Source: Campylobacterales bacterium (GTDB lineage Bacteria; Campylobacterota; Campylobacteria; Campylobacterales; Sulfurimonadaceae). Taken from it: a stretch of 64,000 bases of DNA. Of this stretch, positions 8,100-16,692 are shown piece by piece. How positions within the stretch are numbered: position 1 is the stretch's first letter; the number at the start of each line of letters is the position of its first letter. The stretch covers positions 1-64,000 of the forward strand of contig JACUTT010000004.1 of assembly GCA_014859655.1 (NCBI GenBank). Reading direction: 5' to 3'. Both the position numbers and the translations under genes were made by a program. A model generated the notes under the pieces. The model had not been told where the DNA came from, made no database searches, and worked only from the letters and a program-made list of their open reading frames with translations.

Positions 8100-9421
8100 A
8101 ACTTCACCCCCTCACTGTACTGATAAAACGCGATCGCGTTGGGTGAAGCATAGATAAAACGCTCAATAGGGCGCTGTGTCGGCAGAAGCGTCAAGCGCTG
8201 TGGCGATATCGCCCGTGAGAGCGCCACATAAAACTGCGAAGGAGCGAAGATCTCGTTCATGTCAATGACCAAGTCCAAAAGGCTCATCCCCTGTGACTTG
8301 TGGATAGTGATCGCATAGGCAAGCGAGAGTGGAAACTGCAGAAGGTCAAAGCGGCTCACCTCCACCTCCTGTTTTTTCCCCTCAACCAAAACCTCTTTCC
8401 ACTGCTTTTTGGAAAATTTCTCTTTTTCGACGCGCACAAGCTGGCCGTTCTCTTTGAGGACATGAATGCTCTTTTCCGTCTCGTCTATGCGCGCGACAAC
8501 CCCCTTTTCCCCATTAAAATAATTCCAGGCGTTGCGCATAAAGAGTACCGGAGCACCGACTTTGAGCTCCAGCACTGCGCTCAATCGCGAGTCGCTCAAA
8601 AAGCGCTCGACCTCACTCTCTTTGATGTTTTTCTCATACATCTGCACCGTCGTTTCAAAACGGAAAAGCTCGCCCTCAAGTTCGCAAAGCTCTTTGGCAT
8701 TATGCTTTTCGACGGAGACGTTCTTACCAAAGAGAAGGGTGTGGGTTTGCATATCGCGCGGCATAGGGCGGATCAGCGAATGGATATAGTCCATCACCTC
8801 TTCATCCCTGATGCCGTGTCTTATCTTGTCCAAAACATGGATAAAGGCCTCGTCATTGCTTCGTTTCACCTCGTTCAGATTGAAGGTCTCAAAAGCAAAA
8901 TGTGCCCACGATTCGGACTCAAAAGCGTAGCCGTAAACCCGTGAAACAGTTGTTCCGGGGTTGTTTATTTCATAATGGCGTTTGTCAGACTCGCGTATCA
9001 CCGGCGGCAGCTGCAAGAAGTCGCCGGTGACGAGCAGCTGCGCTTTTGACTCGGATTGCAAAAGACGAAGGCGGATCATATCCATCACCCCCGAACTCAC
9101 CATGGAGATCTCATCGATGATGATCAGATCGACCTGCTTAAGCAGTTTGGAGAGCTTTTTGTCAATGCTAATCTTGCCCGCACGCTCCAGCTCCTGCGTA
9201 TGCGAGCAGATCCCCAGGGCAAAAAAACTGTGCAGGGTCTGGCCGCCTATCAAGGAGGCCGCCATTCCCGTCGAGGCAAGCTTGGCGATCTTTCTGCCCT
9301 CTTGCTCATACTGGGCGATCAGCGCACGCAGCAGGAAACTTTTCCCTACCCCCGCACCCCCGGTAACAAATATGTTTTTTCCCTCTTCGATGAGGGTTCT
9401 TAGCTGTTTTAAATGTTCCAA
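8096..9421 (-). CDS. PIF1-like superfamily 1 DNA helicase
   Basis: A 441-residue helicase of the PIF1/RecD type. Walker A is FVTGGAGVGKSFLL (about 18-31), Walker B IIIDEISMVS (near 105), followed by LVTGDFLQLPPV (motif III). The C-terminal part has AYAITIHKSQGMSLLDLVID and FYVALSRA (motifs V and VI). PIF1 enzymes unwind 5'-3' and resolve G-quadruplexes and stalled forks; the precise role here is not known. It precedes the VWA gene in reverse, with 8 bp between it and the upstream gene, so it is probably in the LRV/MoxR/VWA transcription unit. Confidence 0.85.
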   Translation of the reverse strand: MEHLKQLRTLIEEGKNIFVTGGAGVGKSFLLRALIAQYEQEGRKIAKLASTGMAASLIGGQTLHSFFALGICSHTQELERAGKISIDKKLSKLLKQVDLIIIDEISMVSSGVMDMIRLRLLQSESKAQLLVTGDFLQLPPVIRESDKRHYEINNPGTTVSRVYGYAFESESWAHFAFETFNLNEVKRSNDEAFIHVLDKIRHGIRDEEVMDYIHSLIRPMPRDMQTHTLLFGKNVSVEKHNAKELCELEGELFRFETTVQMYEKNIKESEVERFLSDSRLSAVLELKVGAPVLFMRNAWNYFNGEKGVVARIDETEKSIHVLKENGQLVRVEKEKFSKKQWKEVLVEGKKQEVEVSRFDLLQFPLSLAYAITIHKSQGMSLLDLVIDMNEIFAPSQFYVALSRAISPQRLTLLPTQRPIERFIYASPNAIAFYQYSEGVKF

Positions 9422-9429
9422 AAGTCTCT

Positions 9430-10593
9430 CTATATCTCTATTTTTTTACCAAAGGGTATCTCGTCTTGTGCATTGCTCACCCACACCGTTTCGATAAGGG
9501 GCGCTCTCTCAGGAAAACGCCCCTGAAGGTCGGTGAAATAGAGCAGAAGCGAGGCGTCAAAAAGATGCTCTTCTATGTACGCGAAGACAGGCCGAAAATC
9601 CGTCCCGCCACTGCCTTTTAGTTCATACTCCAGCTTGTCCCCGCTGGAAAAGTGCTGATGCGACTGCACCTTGGCATCACAGACGAGCAGATCGATCTCG
9701 AAGGTCGAAAAACTAAGCAGTATCGCCTCGAACTCCGCGATAAACTCCCCCAGAAGAACCGTGTCCACCGAACCCGAACTGTCGATTGCCACGACGATGC
9801 GCAGCATGCTTGAACTCAGCGAGGGAAGATAGGTCCCCATATACAGAAGCTTCTTCGAGGGCGGTACCAAAGTGTAGTCATGATAATAGTGCCTGTCGAT
9901 AGCCCGATACAGCTCGCTTCGCCAGTCCACCCGGCTCTCCTGGCGCTCGTAAAAACGCTCCAGGCCCAAGGGAAGCTCGTCTTTGAACTTTTCGGCCGCC
10001 TCGTCAAGGCTCTTTTTCCACGACTCCTCTTCTATCGCACGGTACTCATTGTCCGCTTCGATCTTGGGGAGGGTCTTGTCCTGTTTTGCCTCGGGATTGT
10101 GCGGCTTGCTCTCCTGGTTTTGGCGCTTGTTCTCTTCGTTGAACCCCGTGTCATTCTCTTCGTTGCTGTCAAACTCTTCGTTCTTGATCTCCTCTTTTAA
10201 GACCGCATAGATCTCCTCGGCGTACATCCCCTCGAAACGCGTCTCAACGTTGATCCCAAGAGGCGCATCAAGGCCGTTTTCGATCAGCATCGCATTGATC
10301 GCATGGTCCGTTGCGAGCTGCCATAGCCAGGACATTCTGCCTTTTTTGCGCTTGTCGTGGGCCAGGGCTGTGTGCATCGCGGCATTGGAGAGGGCGAAGC
10401 CCAGCTCGTCCAGGTCTAGCGCTTTGAGGTAGTCGTCGTTGTACTCGAAGGTGCTTCCGTCGCTCAAAAACGCGTGAATATTGTCGTTTTGTTTAAAAGA
10501 CAAGCGTGAGGCGAGATTTCCGAAATAGGGGTAATCGACCAGCAGTTTTGCCTTGGCCTGCGAGATTTTGAGCTCTATCTCCTGCGCAGACAT
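9430..10593 (-). CDS. VWA-like domain protein (DUF2201 / predicted metallopeptidase type)
   Basis: A 387-residue protein in two parts. The N-terminal half has HTALAHDKRKKGR and WQLATDHAINAMLIENG, the His- and Asp-rich pattern seen in DUF2201 proteins. A charged Glu/Asn/Gln linker follows (about 145-200). The C-terminal half is a von Willebrand A fold with the metal site VVAIDSSGSVD (near 268) and GSGGTDFRPVF (near 327). Such proteins work with MoxR-type AAA+ ATPases in assembling or remodelling other proteins; the client is not known here. The matching MoxR gene lies immediately upstream, 9 bp away. Confidence 0.78.
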   Translation of the reverse strand: MSAQEIELKISQAKAKLLVDYPYFGNLASRLSFKQNDNIHAFLSDGSTFEYNDDYLKALDLDELGFALSNAAMHTALAHDKRKKGRMSWLWQLATDHAINAMLIENGLDAPLGINVETRFEGMYAEEIYAVLKEEIKNEEFDSNEENDTGFNEENKRQNQESKPHNPEAKQDKTLPKIEADNEYRAIEEESWKKSLDEAAEKFKDELPLGLERFYERQESRVDWRSELYRAIDRHYYHDYTLVPPSKKLLYMGTYLPSLSSSMLRIVVAIDSSGSVDTVLLGEFIAEFEAILLSFSTFEIDLLVCDAKVQSHQHFSSGDKLEYELKGSGGTDFRPVFAYIEEHLFDASLLLYFTDLQGRFPERAPLIETVWVSNAQDEIPFGKKIEI

Positions 10594-10602
10594 CAGCGCT
10601 GC

Positions 10603-11604
10603 CTAGGCCAGAAGATAAGCAAACTTGCGCACCCAGGTCGTAAAGGCATCGGAGTGCTCCATGGAGATGCCATTGCGCTGAAGGTCCTGCACGATCATCA
10701 CCGAAAATTCGCTTTGGAGCTCAAGGGTGTAGTTAAGCAGGTTTTCCAGCCTCTGCTCCTGCGGATCTTTGAGCACGGAGCTGACCAACACGGAGCTGAG
10801 CGTGTAGAGCACTTCGGGCTCTTTGGGGTACTCTCCCTCCCCTTTTTGCAAGATTGTTTCGATGTCGGGAAGCTTGTGCATCACCTTCGCAAAGGAGAGA
10901 AAGGCAATCGCCCGCTCTTTTCCGATCGCACCCGAGATGACGTCGAGCATCAGGTTCTCATCCATGCCCGAGCCCAGTATCCCGTTAACGAACTCCCAAG
11001 AACGCGGCGTCGCAAAACTCTTCTCGCCCAGCGTCGGATCAAAGGTGAAAAGGTCTTCGCTCTTGTAGCCAATGTAGGCGATGATCCGCTCATCTATGCC
11101 TGAGCGAAAGGCCCAGTCTCTCCAATCGTTTGAATCGACCTCCATCTCCAGGTGCACAAAGCGGTTCGCCAAAGGCGTCGGCATGCGGTAGACCACTCCG
11201 CGGTCGCTTTCGCGGTTGCCTGCGGCGATGATCGCCCAGCCTGCGGGAAGCACATACTCCCCGACCTGTCTGTCCAAGATAAGCTGATAGGCAGAGGCCT
11301 GTACGGCAGGAGGCGCCGAGTTGAGCTCGTCGAGAAAGAGTATCCCCTCTCCCGATTTTGGCAAAAAGGAAGGCGGCGCCCAGACGGAGTGGTGCTCATG
11401 CTTGTCGTAAAACGGGATCCCCTTGAGATCGGTCGGATCCATCAAGGAGAGGCGCAGATCGATAAACCTCAGCTCTTTGGCCAGAGAGAGCTGCTTGATG
11501 ATGGATGATTTTCCGATCCCCGGAGGCCCCCATAAAAATGTCGGTATTTTTGAGTCTATCAGTGCGCCGATCGCGCTTGTCAGTCGTGATGCTTTCATAA
11601 CCAC
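10603..11604 (-). CDS. MoxR-family AAA+ ATPase
   Basis: A 333-residue AAA+ protein with Walker A FLWGPPGIGKSS (about 23-34), Walker B GEGILFLDELNSA (near 93), sensor 1 WAIIAAGNRESD and an arginine-finger region PLANRF. The overall look is the MoxR/CoxD type. Its start overlaps the end of the LRV gene by 10 bp, and the VWA gene follows at once, which is the classic MoxR-VWA pairing. It is probably a chaperone-like ATPase that activates a partner enzyme or complex. Confidence 0.82.
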   Translation of the reverse strand: MVMKASRLTSAIGALIDSKIPTFLWGPPGIGKSSIIKQLSLAKELRFIDLRLSLMDPTDLKGIPFYDKHEHHSVWAPPSFLPKSGEGILFLDELNSAPPAVQASAYQLILDRQVGEYVLPAGWAIIAAGNRESDRGVVYRMPTPLANRFVHLEMEVDSNDWRDWAFRSGIDERIIAYIGYKSEDLFTFDPTLGEKSFATPRSWEFVNGILGSGMDENLMLDVISGAIGKERAIAFLSFAKVMHKLPDIETILQKGEGEYPKEPEVLYTLSSVLVSSVLKDPQEQRLENLLNYTLELQSEFSVMIVQDLQRNGISMEHSDAFTTWVRKFAYLLA

Positions 11605-12941
11605 CCTATATTATCGTTTTGAATATGTTTTCCGAAACTCTCGTTTTCTTTGACGTAGCGGTCGTAGCGTTTATCGAGCTGCAGCTGGCACAGGATATCG
11701 ACCGGCGTAGAAGTGTTCTTCGAGAGCGCAGTAAGGACATCTTCGTCTTGCAAGAGCGAAAGCTCCCGCAATATTTCAACCGGGCTCGCCCTGTTCCCCG
11801 CCAGAGAAATATGGGTCAATGGCTGGGCGTAGAGCGCACGCAGCATCTGTGCACTTACCCTCGTGTTCGAGGCCAGCACATTGGCAATTTCCTCGTTGTG
11901 CATTGTATACAATCTTTCATAATCTTTCTCTTGCAGGGCAGGGTTGGAGGCAAGTGCCAGCAGTGTCTTCTTCTCTTTGCAATCAAAAAGCTTCGCTATC
12001 ATCTCTTGCGAGAGAGAAGGATTGAGTGCCAAAGATGCCTCCTCTTTTTCAAGCAAAAGCGCAAAGAGCGCCTCGTCCAGAGCAATATGCAGGGCAATGT
12101 CGCGCGCATGCTTGTCTAGCATTTCTGTCGCAAGCGTATGCTCCAGGCAGCTGTTTTTGGCCAGAGAAGAGGTGAGAAGCTCGCTGTTGAGACTATGCAG
12201 ATGCTTCTGTACAGTCTCGCTCAGGTCAGCGCGCCCGGCAATCTGTGCTTTTATTCTCTCGGGCGCACACTTCACAAAGCTCTTGATCACCGAAGCAGAG
12301 GTTTTGGGATGCAGGGCAATGGCCTGAAGTATCTTGTAGGTGCCGTTTTCAAGGCTCTTGTTCTGCAGGGCTTTTTTGATGGGTTCGAGACTGCTTATCG
12401 TCTCCAAAAGGGCCGCATCCTCTGTCTGCATGATCAGGTGCAGCAGGCCGGTCGTCGCGTATTGGACATTGTGGTTTTTTTCGATATCTTTGTAAAAACG
12501 CTTGATTAGCGCCGCCGTTGTGTCGCGGTTTTCGTCGTTTTCAAAAAAGCTCTCCCCTTTCCAGTCATAGAGCGAGAGCAGGCGCAAGAAGAGTTCATCG
12601 GTGATAAAGTTGTTTTGTATGAAGCCCAGAAGACGTTCCTGGTTTCCGCTGAGTTTGAGGCTCATGTGGAGCTTGGCCGAGTCGATCTGGGCGCAGAGCG
12701 CTTTTTCGAGCTCGTCGATAGCCATAAAAGGGGCCGCATCCGCCTTGTGCAGCGCTTCCATCTCTTCGTGTTCGATGGGATTGAGCATCCGCCCTTCAAC
12801 GATGAGTTCTACCTCTTCGCTATAGCGCTCTGCGCAGTTGATCTTGTGGTGTTCAAGCTGGGAGAGAAACTCGTTTTTTTCAAGCGCGCGGCTCTTGCCC
12901 AGAAGGAGGATTGTCTTCTCTTTGAGTGTATCTAAATTCAT
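11595..12941 (-). CDS. BRCT-like N-terminus plus leucine-rich-repeat-variant repeats, partner of MoxR
   Basis: A 448-residue protein I cannot name. Residues 1-80 (TILLLGKSRALEKNEFLSQL, then EEVELIVEGRMLNP, and later APFMAIDELEKAL) look like a BRCT fold. The rest is helical with repeats of the LRV type, best seen near the C-terminus: LALASNPALQEKDYERL, NVLASNTRVSAQMLRAL, ISLAGNRASPVEILREL, TALSKNTSTPVDILCQL. Each has the Asn-x-x-(T/S) turn followed by a helix. It overlaps the MoxR gene by 10 bp, so it is the first member of a three-gene set. A role as substrate scaffold for the ATPase is inference. Confidence 0.6.
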   Translation of the reverse strand: MNLDTLKEKTILLLGKSRALEKNEFLSQLEHHKINCAERYSEEVELIVEGRMLNPIEHEEMEALHKADAAPFMAIDELEKALCAQIDSAKLHMSLKLSGNQERLLGFIQNNFITDELFLRLLSLYDWKGESFFENDENRDTTAALIKRFYKDIEKNHNVQYATTGLLHLIMQTEDAALLETISSLEPIKKALQNKSLENGTYKILQAIALHPKTSASVIKSFVKCAPERIKAQIAGRADLSETVQKHLHSLNSELLTSSLAKNSCLEHTLATEMLDKHARDIALHIALDEALFALLLEKEEASLALNPSLSQEMIAKLFDCKEKKTLLALASNPALQEKDYERLYTMHNEEIANVLASNTRVSAQMLRALYAQPLTHISLAGNRASPVEILRELSLLQDEDVLTALSKNTSTPVDILCQLQLDKRYDRYVKENESFGKHIQNDNIGWL

Positions 12942-13012
12942 AAAGTATTATAGCCCAAGAGTTTTCTCTTATTACTTACACGCGGCGGTCGTTTTTAAAT
13001 TTAAGGGTACCT

Positions 13013-13762
13013 TTACAGCTCTCCCATGGCGCGTTTGATCGTGTACTGCATATCTTCGTCCAGGTCCATGTTCTTTCGCATCCAGTCGATGTAGCCCCGG
13101 TCAGCAAGCACAAGCTCCTCTATCGTCTTGCCCTTGTTTTTTCCAAAACGCAGCGGCTTATTCATATAGACGGGCTGCTTTGTCAGTTCCACGAGTTTTA
13201 GCATCGGGTTTTCGTTGGGGTGGAGCTCTTTTGCACGTTTGGTCAAGGCACTCATAAAGAGTTTCAAGATCAGCACGTCGCCTATGGCGTCATGCGCCTT
13301 GATGACCACGCCCAGCTTTTGCGCTTCGACCGCCTCCTCTTTGTAGAGTTCAAGCGCGTAGCGCAGGTATTGCAGGCGGTGGAACTCCTGCTCGCCGTAG
13401 AGGTGTTTGGCGCAGCGCAGGGTGTCGATCAGCTGCATCTGGTTTTTAAAGCCCTCTTTTTCAAGCATTCCCAGGTCAAAGGGAGCATTGTGGATAATCA
13501 TGTAGTTTTCATCCGAGTTGAGCTCGACCAGGCGTTTGTAGGCTTCGATGTTGATGCATTGTGGCTTGTCTTCTATCATATCCGGGGTGATATGATGCGT
13601 CTCCATTGCGCCCAGAGAGATCTCAACCTCGCTTGAGCAGAACGCGTTGTGCACCTCGACCGCTTCGCCAGGTCTTCCCAGGACAATGTATCCCAGCTGA
13701 ATGATCCTGTCCGTTTCGCCCGTGCCGGTTGTTTCTGTGTCCAATATGATATATTTTGCCAT
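13013..13762 (-). CDS. DEDDh 3'-5' exonuclease (DnaQ-like) with DUF3820-type tail
   Basis: A 249-residue exonuclease. The catalytic acids are seen in YIILDTETTGTGE (about 4-16), HNAPFDLGML (near 90) and KAHDAIGDVLILKLF (near 153). After residue 200 comes LRFGKNKGKTIEEL and GYIDWM, a small domain often fused to such exonucleases. It is therefore a stand-alone processing or repair exonuclease and not the polymerase III epsilon subunit itself, though that cannot be excluded. It stands between the LRV set and a small unknown gene in the same direction. Confidence 0.82.
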   Translation of the reverse strand: MAKYIILDTETTGTGETDRIIQLGYIVLGRPGEAVEVHNAFCSSEVEISLGAMETHHITPDMIEDKPQCINIEAYKRLVELNSDENYMIIHNAPFDLGMLEKEGFKNQMQLIDTLRCAKHLYGEQEFHRLQYLRYALELYKEEAVEAQKLGVVIKAHDAIGDVLILKLFMSALTKRAKELHPNENPMLKLVELTKQPVYMNKPLRFGKNKGKTIEELVLADRGYIDWMRKNMDLDEDMQYTIKRAMGEL

Positions 13763-13781
13763 GATTTTCCGATCGTGAAAA

Positions 13782-14177
13782 TTAAAGTTCTAAAAACGGG
13801 TTGATTACAAACTCTTTCGTTATTCTAAGATATTCCGTATTAATTTTGAGTTTAATGACCTCGCTCTTCGGCCCTATCGGCTCCAAGAGGGTGAAAAGCT
13901 CATAGGTCTTCCACCTTATCAGCTTGTGATCCACGACCTTGTTCATAACTGCAATCGGCTCCCCCAGGATCTCGTCGACCAGCGAGCTGATAAACCGCAC
14001 AGATGCTTCGTTCACCTCCAGTCCAAAAAGCTGGCAAACCCTGGACATCGGGACTTCCAGCTCAAGCTCTTTATACTCGTCGAGTGTATAGGTGTGATAG
14101 ATGGCGTTGGCCAGACGGGCAGCGTCCTTGCTCGGCCACGCAATTTCAATATCTTTTTTGATCGTATGCTCCTGCAC
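13782..14177 (-). CDS. Unknown protein with possible winged-helix fold
   Basis: A 131-residue protein that I do not recognise. It is acidic, without a signal peptide or membrane segment. The segment MSRVCQLFGLEVNEASVRFISSLVDEILGEPIAV followed (in pieces) by IRWKTYELFTLLEP and VIKLKINTEYLRI resembles the first winged helix of Rep_3-type initiators, but this is only a structural impression. It lies 19 bp upstream of the exonuclease gene in the same direction and may be co-transcribed with it. Confidence 0.5.
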   Translation of the reverse strand: MQEHTIKKDIEIAWPSKDAARLANAIYHTYTLDEYKELELEVPMSRVCQLFGLEVNEASVRFISSLVDEILGEPIAVMNKVVDHKLIRWKTYELFTLLEPIGPKSEVIKLKINTEYLRITKEFVINPFLEL

Positions 14178-14248
14178 TTTAGTAATAATTTTTGATTATA
14201 TCATAGAAAAATTGACGCTTATTAAACAAAAATGTCAAAATGCCGCCT

Positions 14249-14508
14249 TTAAATCGATGGAATAACTTTGGCCATACTCCCCGAACTCACTGCCGCTTTT
14301 CCCGCCGTCCTCTCCAGAAGCGCCGTGATCTTCTCGGGATGCTGGATGCGGATATGTAGGAGTGCTATCTTAAAAACAGAGTGCCTTCGTTCCCTTGTCT
14401 TCATGGTTCGTTTCCCGCGCGCGGTTGTGATGATCATGGTGATCTCCGCGTAGCCGCTCTTGCTTTGCAGGTTGTGCTCGACCTTTTTGATGATCTCGTC
14501 GGCCGTTA
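14249..14508 (-). pseudogene. Remnant of LolA-like outer-membrane lipoprotein-sorting protein
   Basis: On the minus strand the frame from about 14508 reads ITADEIIKKVEHNLQSKS, then GYAEITMIITTARGKRTMKT, which matches the start of the mature part of LolA-superfamily 'outer membrane lipoprotein-sorting' proteins. The signal peptide is missing; in its place is an insertion-sequence end (14509-14526). After RTMKTRERRHS the expected similarity is lost, and the frame stops at 14249, about 60 codons later. This is therefore a fragment cut at its 5' end and probably frameshifted. The family name is from memory. Confidence 0.5.
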
Positions 14509-14526
14509 TTTAGAGGTGCCCTTTAG
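14509..14526. mobile_element. Insertion-sequence end, single copy
   Basis: TTTAGAGGTGCCCTTTAG is shared with the right arm of the palindrome at 19155-19214, and its core with 38931-38945. It sits exactly where the LolA-like remnant loses its 5' end, so it looks like the terminal inverted repeat left by an element that has otherwise been deleted. Confidence 0.6.
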
Positions 14527-14614
14527 TGTAAAGCCTCATGGACTGATATTCATGCGGCGCTTCTCATAGAAAATACAGTACAATTTGCCACTTTATCGCA
14601 AAGGCCTCTCCTCC

Positions 14615-15205
14615 ATGAGCAGACGTATTCCATTCGCCCAACAAAGCCCGGATAAAAAAGATGCTGTTTTTCTTGCCATCTATGTCGAGGCGATCTCGCC
14701 GTGGAAATACTTCAAAGACGAGATACTCAAGGTCGAATGTCCTGCCGTCATCATGATCGACCGCTGGGACGGACGGATGGGCTTTCCCGGTGGCACGCGC
14801 AACGAAGGCGAGTCGCTCATGGAGGTCCTGGTGCGCGAGATCAAAGAGGAGGTCGGCATTACGATAAAACCCGACAAGGTCCACCCTGTCTCTTCACATG
14901 AGTCCAAGATCATCACTCACCTCTACGGGCTGAAGGTGATGGAGATCGAGTTTTTGCACATCTACTACCACATCCTCAACAACTTTTCGCGCTCCATCTT
15001 GCTACACGCCTACGAAGAGGGGGATGAGTCGCATTTCATGTCAGAGATCACCGGCATCAAGATCGTCCCGCTTATCCAGCATGCCGGCAAGGGAATAAAC
15101 TACTTCATCGACAACCATTTCGCCGGCTCGTGCAAGGAGGACCTGCTGATCTTGATGGAGGAGTTTTTGCACATGGACATCTCCCCCTACACAAAAACGC
15201 CCTGA
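14615..15205 (+). CDS. NUDIX hydrolase, NUDT16-like
   Basis: A 196-residue protein with a complete Nudix box: GTRNEGE (G-x5-E), seven residues, then REIKEEVGI. Metal-binding glutamates are all present. The substrate is unknown; the spacing and the N-terminal VFLAIYVEAISPWKYFKDE look like eukaryotic U8 snoRNA-decapping NUDT16, so a capped or NAD-type nucleotide is possible. ATG at 14615 is preferred over an in-frame TTG 30 bp upstream because the extra residues look random. It stands alone between decayed regions, and a hairpin follows its stop. Confidence 0.75.
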   Translation: MSRRIPFAQQSPDKKDAVFLAIYVEAISPWKYFKDEILKVECPAVIMIDRWDGRMGFPGGTRNEGESLMEVLVREIKEEVGITIKPDKVHPVSSHESKIITHLYGLKVMEIEFLHIYYHILNNFSRSILLHAYEEGDESHFMSEITGIKIVPLIQHAGKGINYFIDNHFAGSCKEDLLILMEEFLHMDISPYTKTP

Positions 15206-15240
15206 TGCACCCAAAAAAGCTTTTTTTTGCTCGGTGCATG
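15203..15240 (+). terminator. Inverted repeat after the NUDIX gene
   Basis: ATGCACC and GGTGCAT pair around AAAAAAGCTTTTTT, which is itself self-complementary. The structure overlaps the stop codon region of the NUDIX gene and would make a strong hairpin with internal A and T runs. Confidence 0.45.
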
Positions 15241-15609
15241 GGTATGCAAGCATAACGGTCACGGTAGTGCGGCAAATGAAGGCGATGGTCTTTTAGCTGG
15301 AAGCCCTGGACGTACCGTAAACATGGAGGAGTTCAGAACATTCCATGCTAACGGTACCTTTTGCAGCGGGTGCTATCAACAAATCGATCACCGATACAAC
15401 TCTGCAGGCCTGGTACCACAATGTTGTCAGCGTTGCAGATGCAGTCTGGCTCCAAGCAGACACAAAAGTGGAACCGGTAGGCACGACAGCTTTCTGACGG
15501 GGCTTGGGCCCTTTTATTCTCCTAATTTTAGCTTGCGCATGAGAGTTGTACCCTCTCATGCTGCTATAGTACTCTTTTAAAATCCCCCTACTCTATCTTT
15601 TTATTTGAT
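15227..15609 (+). pseudogene. Decayed coding sequence, no intact gene
   Basis: No convincing gene fills this 380-bp stretch. One plus frame reads HGSAANEGDGLLAGSPGRTV and then NMEEFRTFHANG. The next frame from 15345 reads MLTVPFAAGAINKSITDTTL, then QAWYHNVVSVADAVWLQADT and KVEPVGTTAF, with a stop at 15497. Both halves look more like protein than the frames around them, as if one gene had been frameshifted. I do not recognise the family. Confidence 0.3.
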
Positions 15610-16137
15610 CTACTGCGCCGATTTGGCCGGGAATTCCTTCAGCATCTCTACGACGGTTTCGTTGAAGTAGTCGCTTCGCTGCTGGGGCGACGTGAACTCA
15701 GGCAGTTTTTTGGAGAGCTCCGTGCGCCAGAAGACTTTCTGAGTTTTCGGATCAAGCATGGTTATGAGCATTTTCACTTCGTCGCTGCTGGCACGGTGGC
15801 TTGTACCCACCGAGGTACCCAGACCGCGGGAGAAGGTTCCCAGACCGAAACCGAAGCTGAAATTTGAGGGAACATCCTCTTGCGTCACACTCGAAAATGC
15901 GACATGAAAATCCGCCGTCTCCTGCGCTGCCGCAGCGTAGTCTTTGCGCTGCAACTCAGCCGTGATCGCTTCTTTGATGCGCTCTTCATTGAGGCTCTCG
16001 TAGCCTGTCTTGCTTTTATGGACGATGGCAAATGTCGTCAATACTTTGGTCTGGTACACCGGGTCATAGTCGATCTCGGCCTTCGGGGCGCATCCGGTGA
16101 ACAGTAGTAAAATAAAGGGAAGCAGATAGAAGTACAT
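15610..16137 (-). CDS. DUF4136-like lipoprotein
   Basis: A 175-residue lipoprotein: MYFYLLPFILLLFTGC puts the lipid-modified Cys at residue 16, followed by APKAEIDYDPVYQTK. The later pattern (IKEAITAELQRKDY, then MLITMLDPKTQKVFWR) is that of DUF4136, a family of unknown function anchored in a membrane. The start is set by GGGAGTG six bases before ATG; a longer frame upstream looks random. It follows the sulfide-oxidation genes, but the hairpin at 16210-16240 stands between them. Confidence 0.7.
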   Translation of the reverse strand: MYFYLLPFILLLFTGCAPKAEIDYDPVYQTKVLTTFAIVHKSKTGYESLNEERIKEAITAELQRKDYAAAAQETADFHVAFSSVTQEDVPSNFSFGFGLGTFSRGLGTSVGTSHRASSDEVKMLITMLDPKTQKVFWRTELSKKLPEFTSPQQRSDYFNETVVEMLKEFPAKSAQ

Positions 16138-16209
16138 AGTCACTCCCTCACATGGTGAATTTGGTATTAGGAGATTATACTGAAAATTTCTGCGAGAGAA
16201 GAAGGGAAG

Positions 16210-16240
16210 AAAAGAGGCCTGTTTTGCATAGGCCCCTTTT
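16210..16240 (-). terminator. Terminator behind the cytochrome gene
   Basis: AAAAGAGGCCT and AGGCCCCTTTT pair with one mismatch around a nine-base loop. It would work in either direction, and on the minus strand it ends the fccB-Rieske-cytochrome unit. Confidence 0.55.
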
Positions 16241-16258
16241 AATAAGTAAAAAAGCCGC

Positions 16259-16681
16259 TTACCAGTTACGGATGCGGATGTGACACGAGGTGCACTGTTT
16301 GAGCAGCTGGGTGTAGTCATCCAGCGCGTCATCCATACGCCCCGCTCCGATGGAGAGTATCATATCGTCAGAGTACAGACGCAGCATACTGGCTGTTTTT
16401 TGAACAAACTTATAGGCATAAGCCTGATCTTTGGGAAGAATGACTTTTACATCTTCGCTCTCGAGCGAGGAGAGTGTTCCCTGGAGTTTGGTAACTCCGG
16501 CTTTCATCTCCTCGCTTGAGTTGGTAAGACCGCCGCGCTGGATCTGCTCCATCGCCTCCATCATAACGCGCATCTCTTTCATGAGTTCGGAACGGGCATC
16601 TTTTTTCTCTGCTACAGCAGCCGCGTTCAAAGATCCTACTAAAACGGCTCCTGCCGCCAATGCTCTCAAAGCTTTTTTCAT
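16259..16681 (-). CDS. Cytochrome c' / c556-like protein
   Basis: A 140-residue secreted cytochrome. A signal peptide (MKKALRALAAGAVLVGSLNAAA) is followed by long helices, and one heme site CTSCH lies near the C-terminus (residues 130-134), nine residues from the end. A single C-terminal CxxCH on a four-helix bundle is the class II cytochrome c pattern. It is the last gene behind the flavoprotein and the Rieske protein, 11 bp after the latter, and so is a likely electron acceptor for them in the periplasm. Confidence 0.8.
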   Translation of the reverse strand: MKKALRALAAGAVLVGSLNAAAVAEKKDARSELMKEMRVMMEAMEQIQRGGLTNSSEEMKAGVTKLQGTLSSLESEDVKVILPKDQAYAYKFVQKTASMLRLYSDDMILSIGAGRMDDALDDYTQLLKQCTSCHIRIRNW

Positions 16682-16692
16682 GGTACCTCTTT

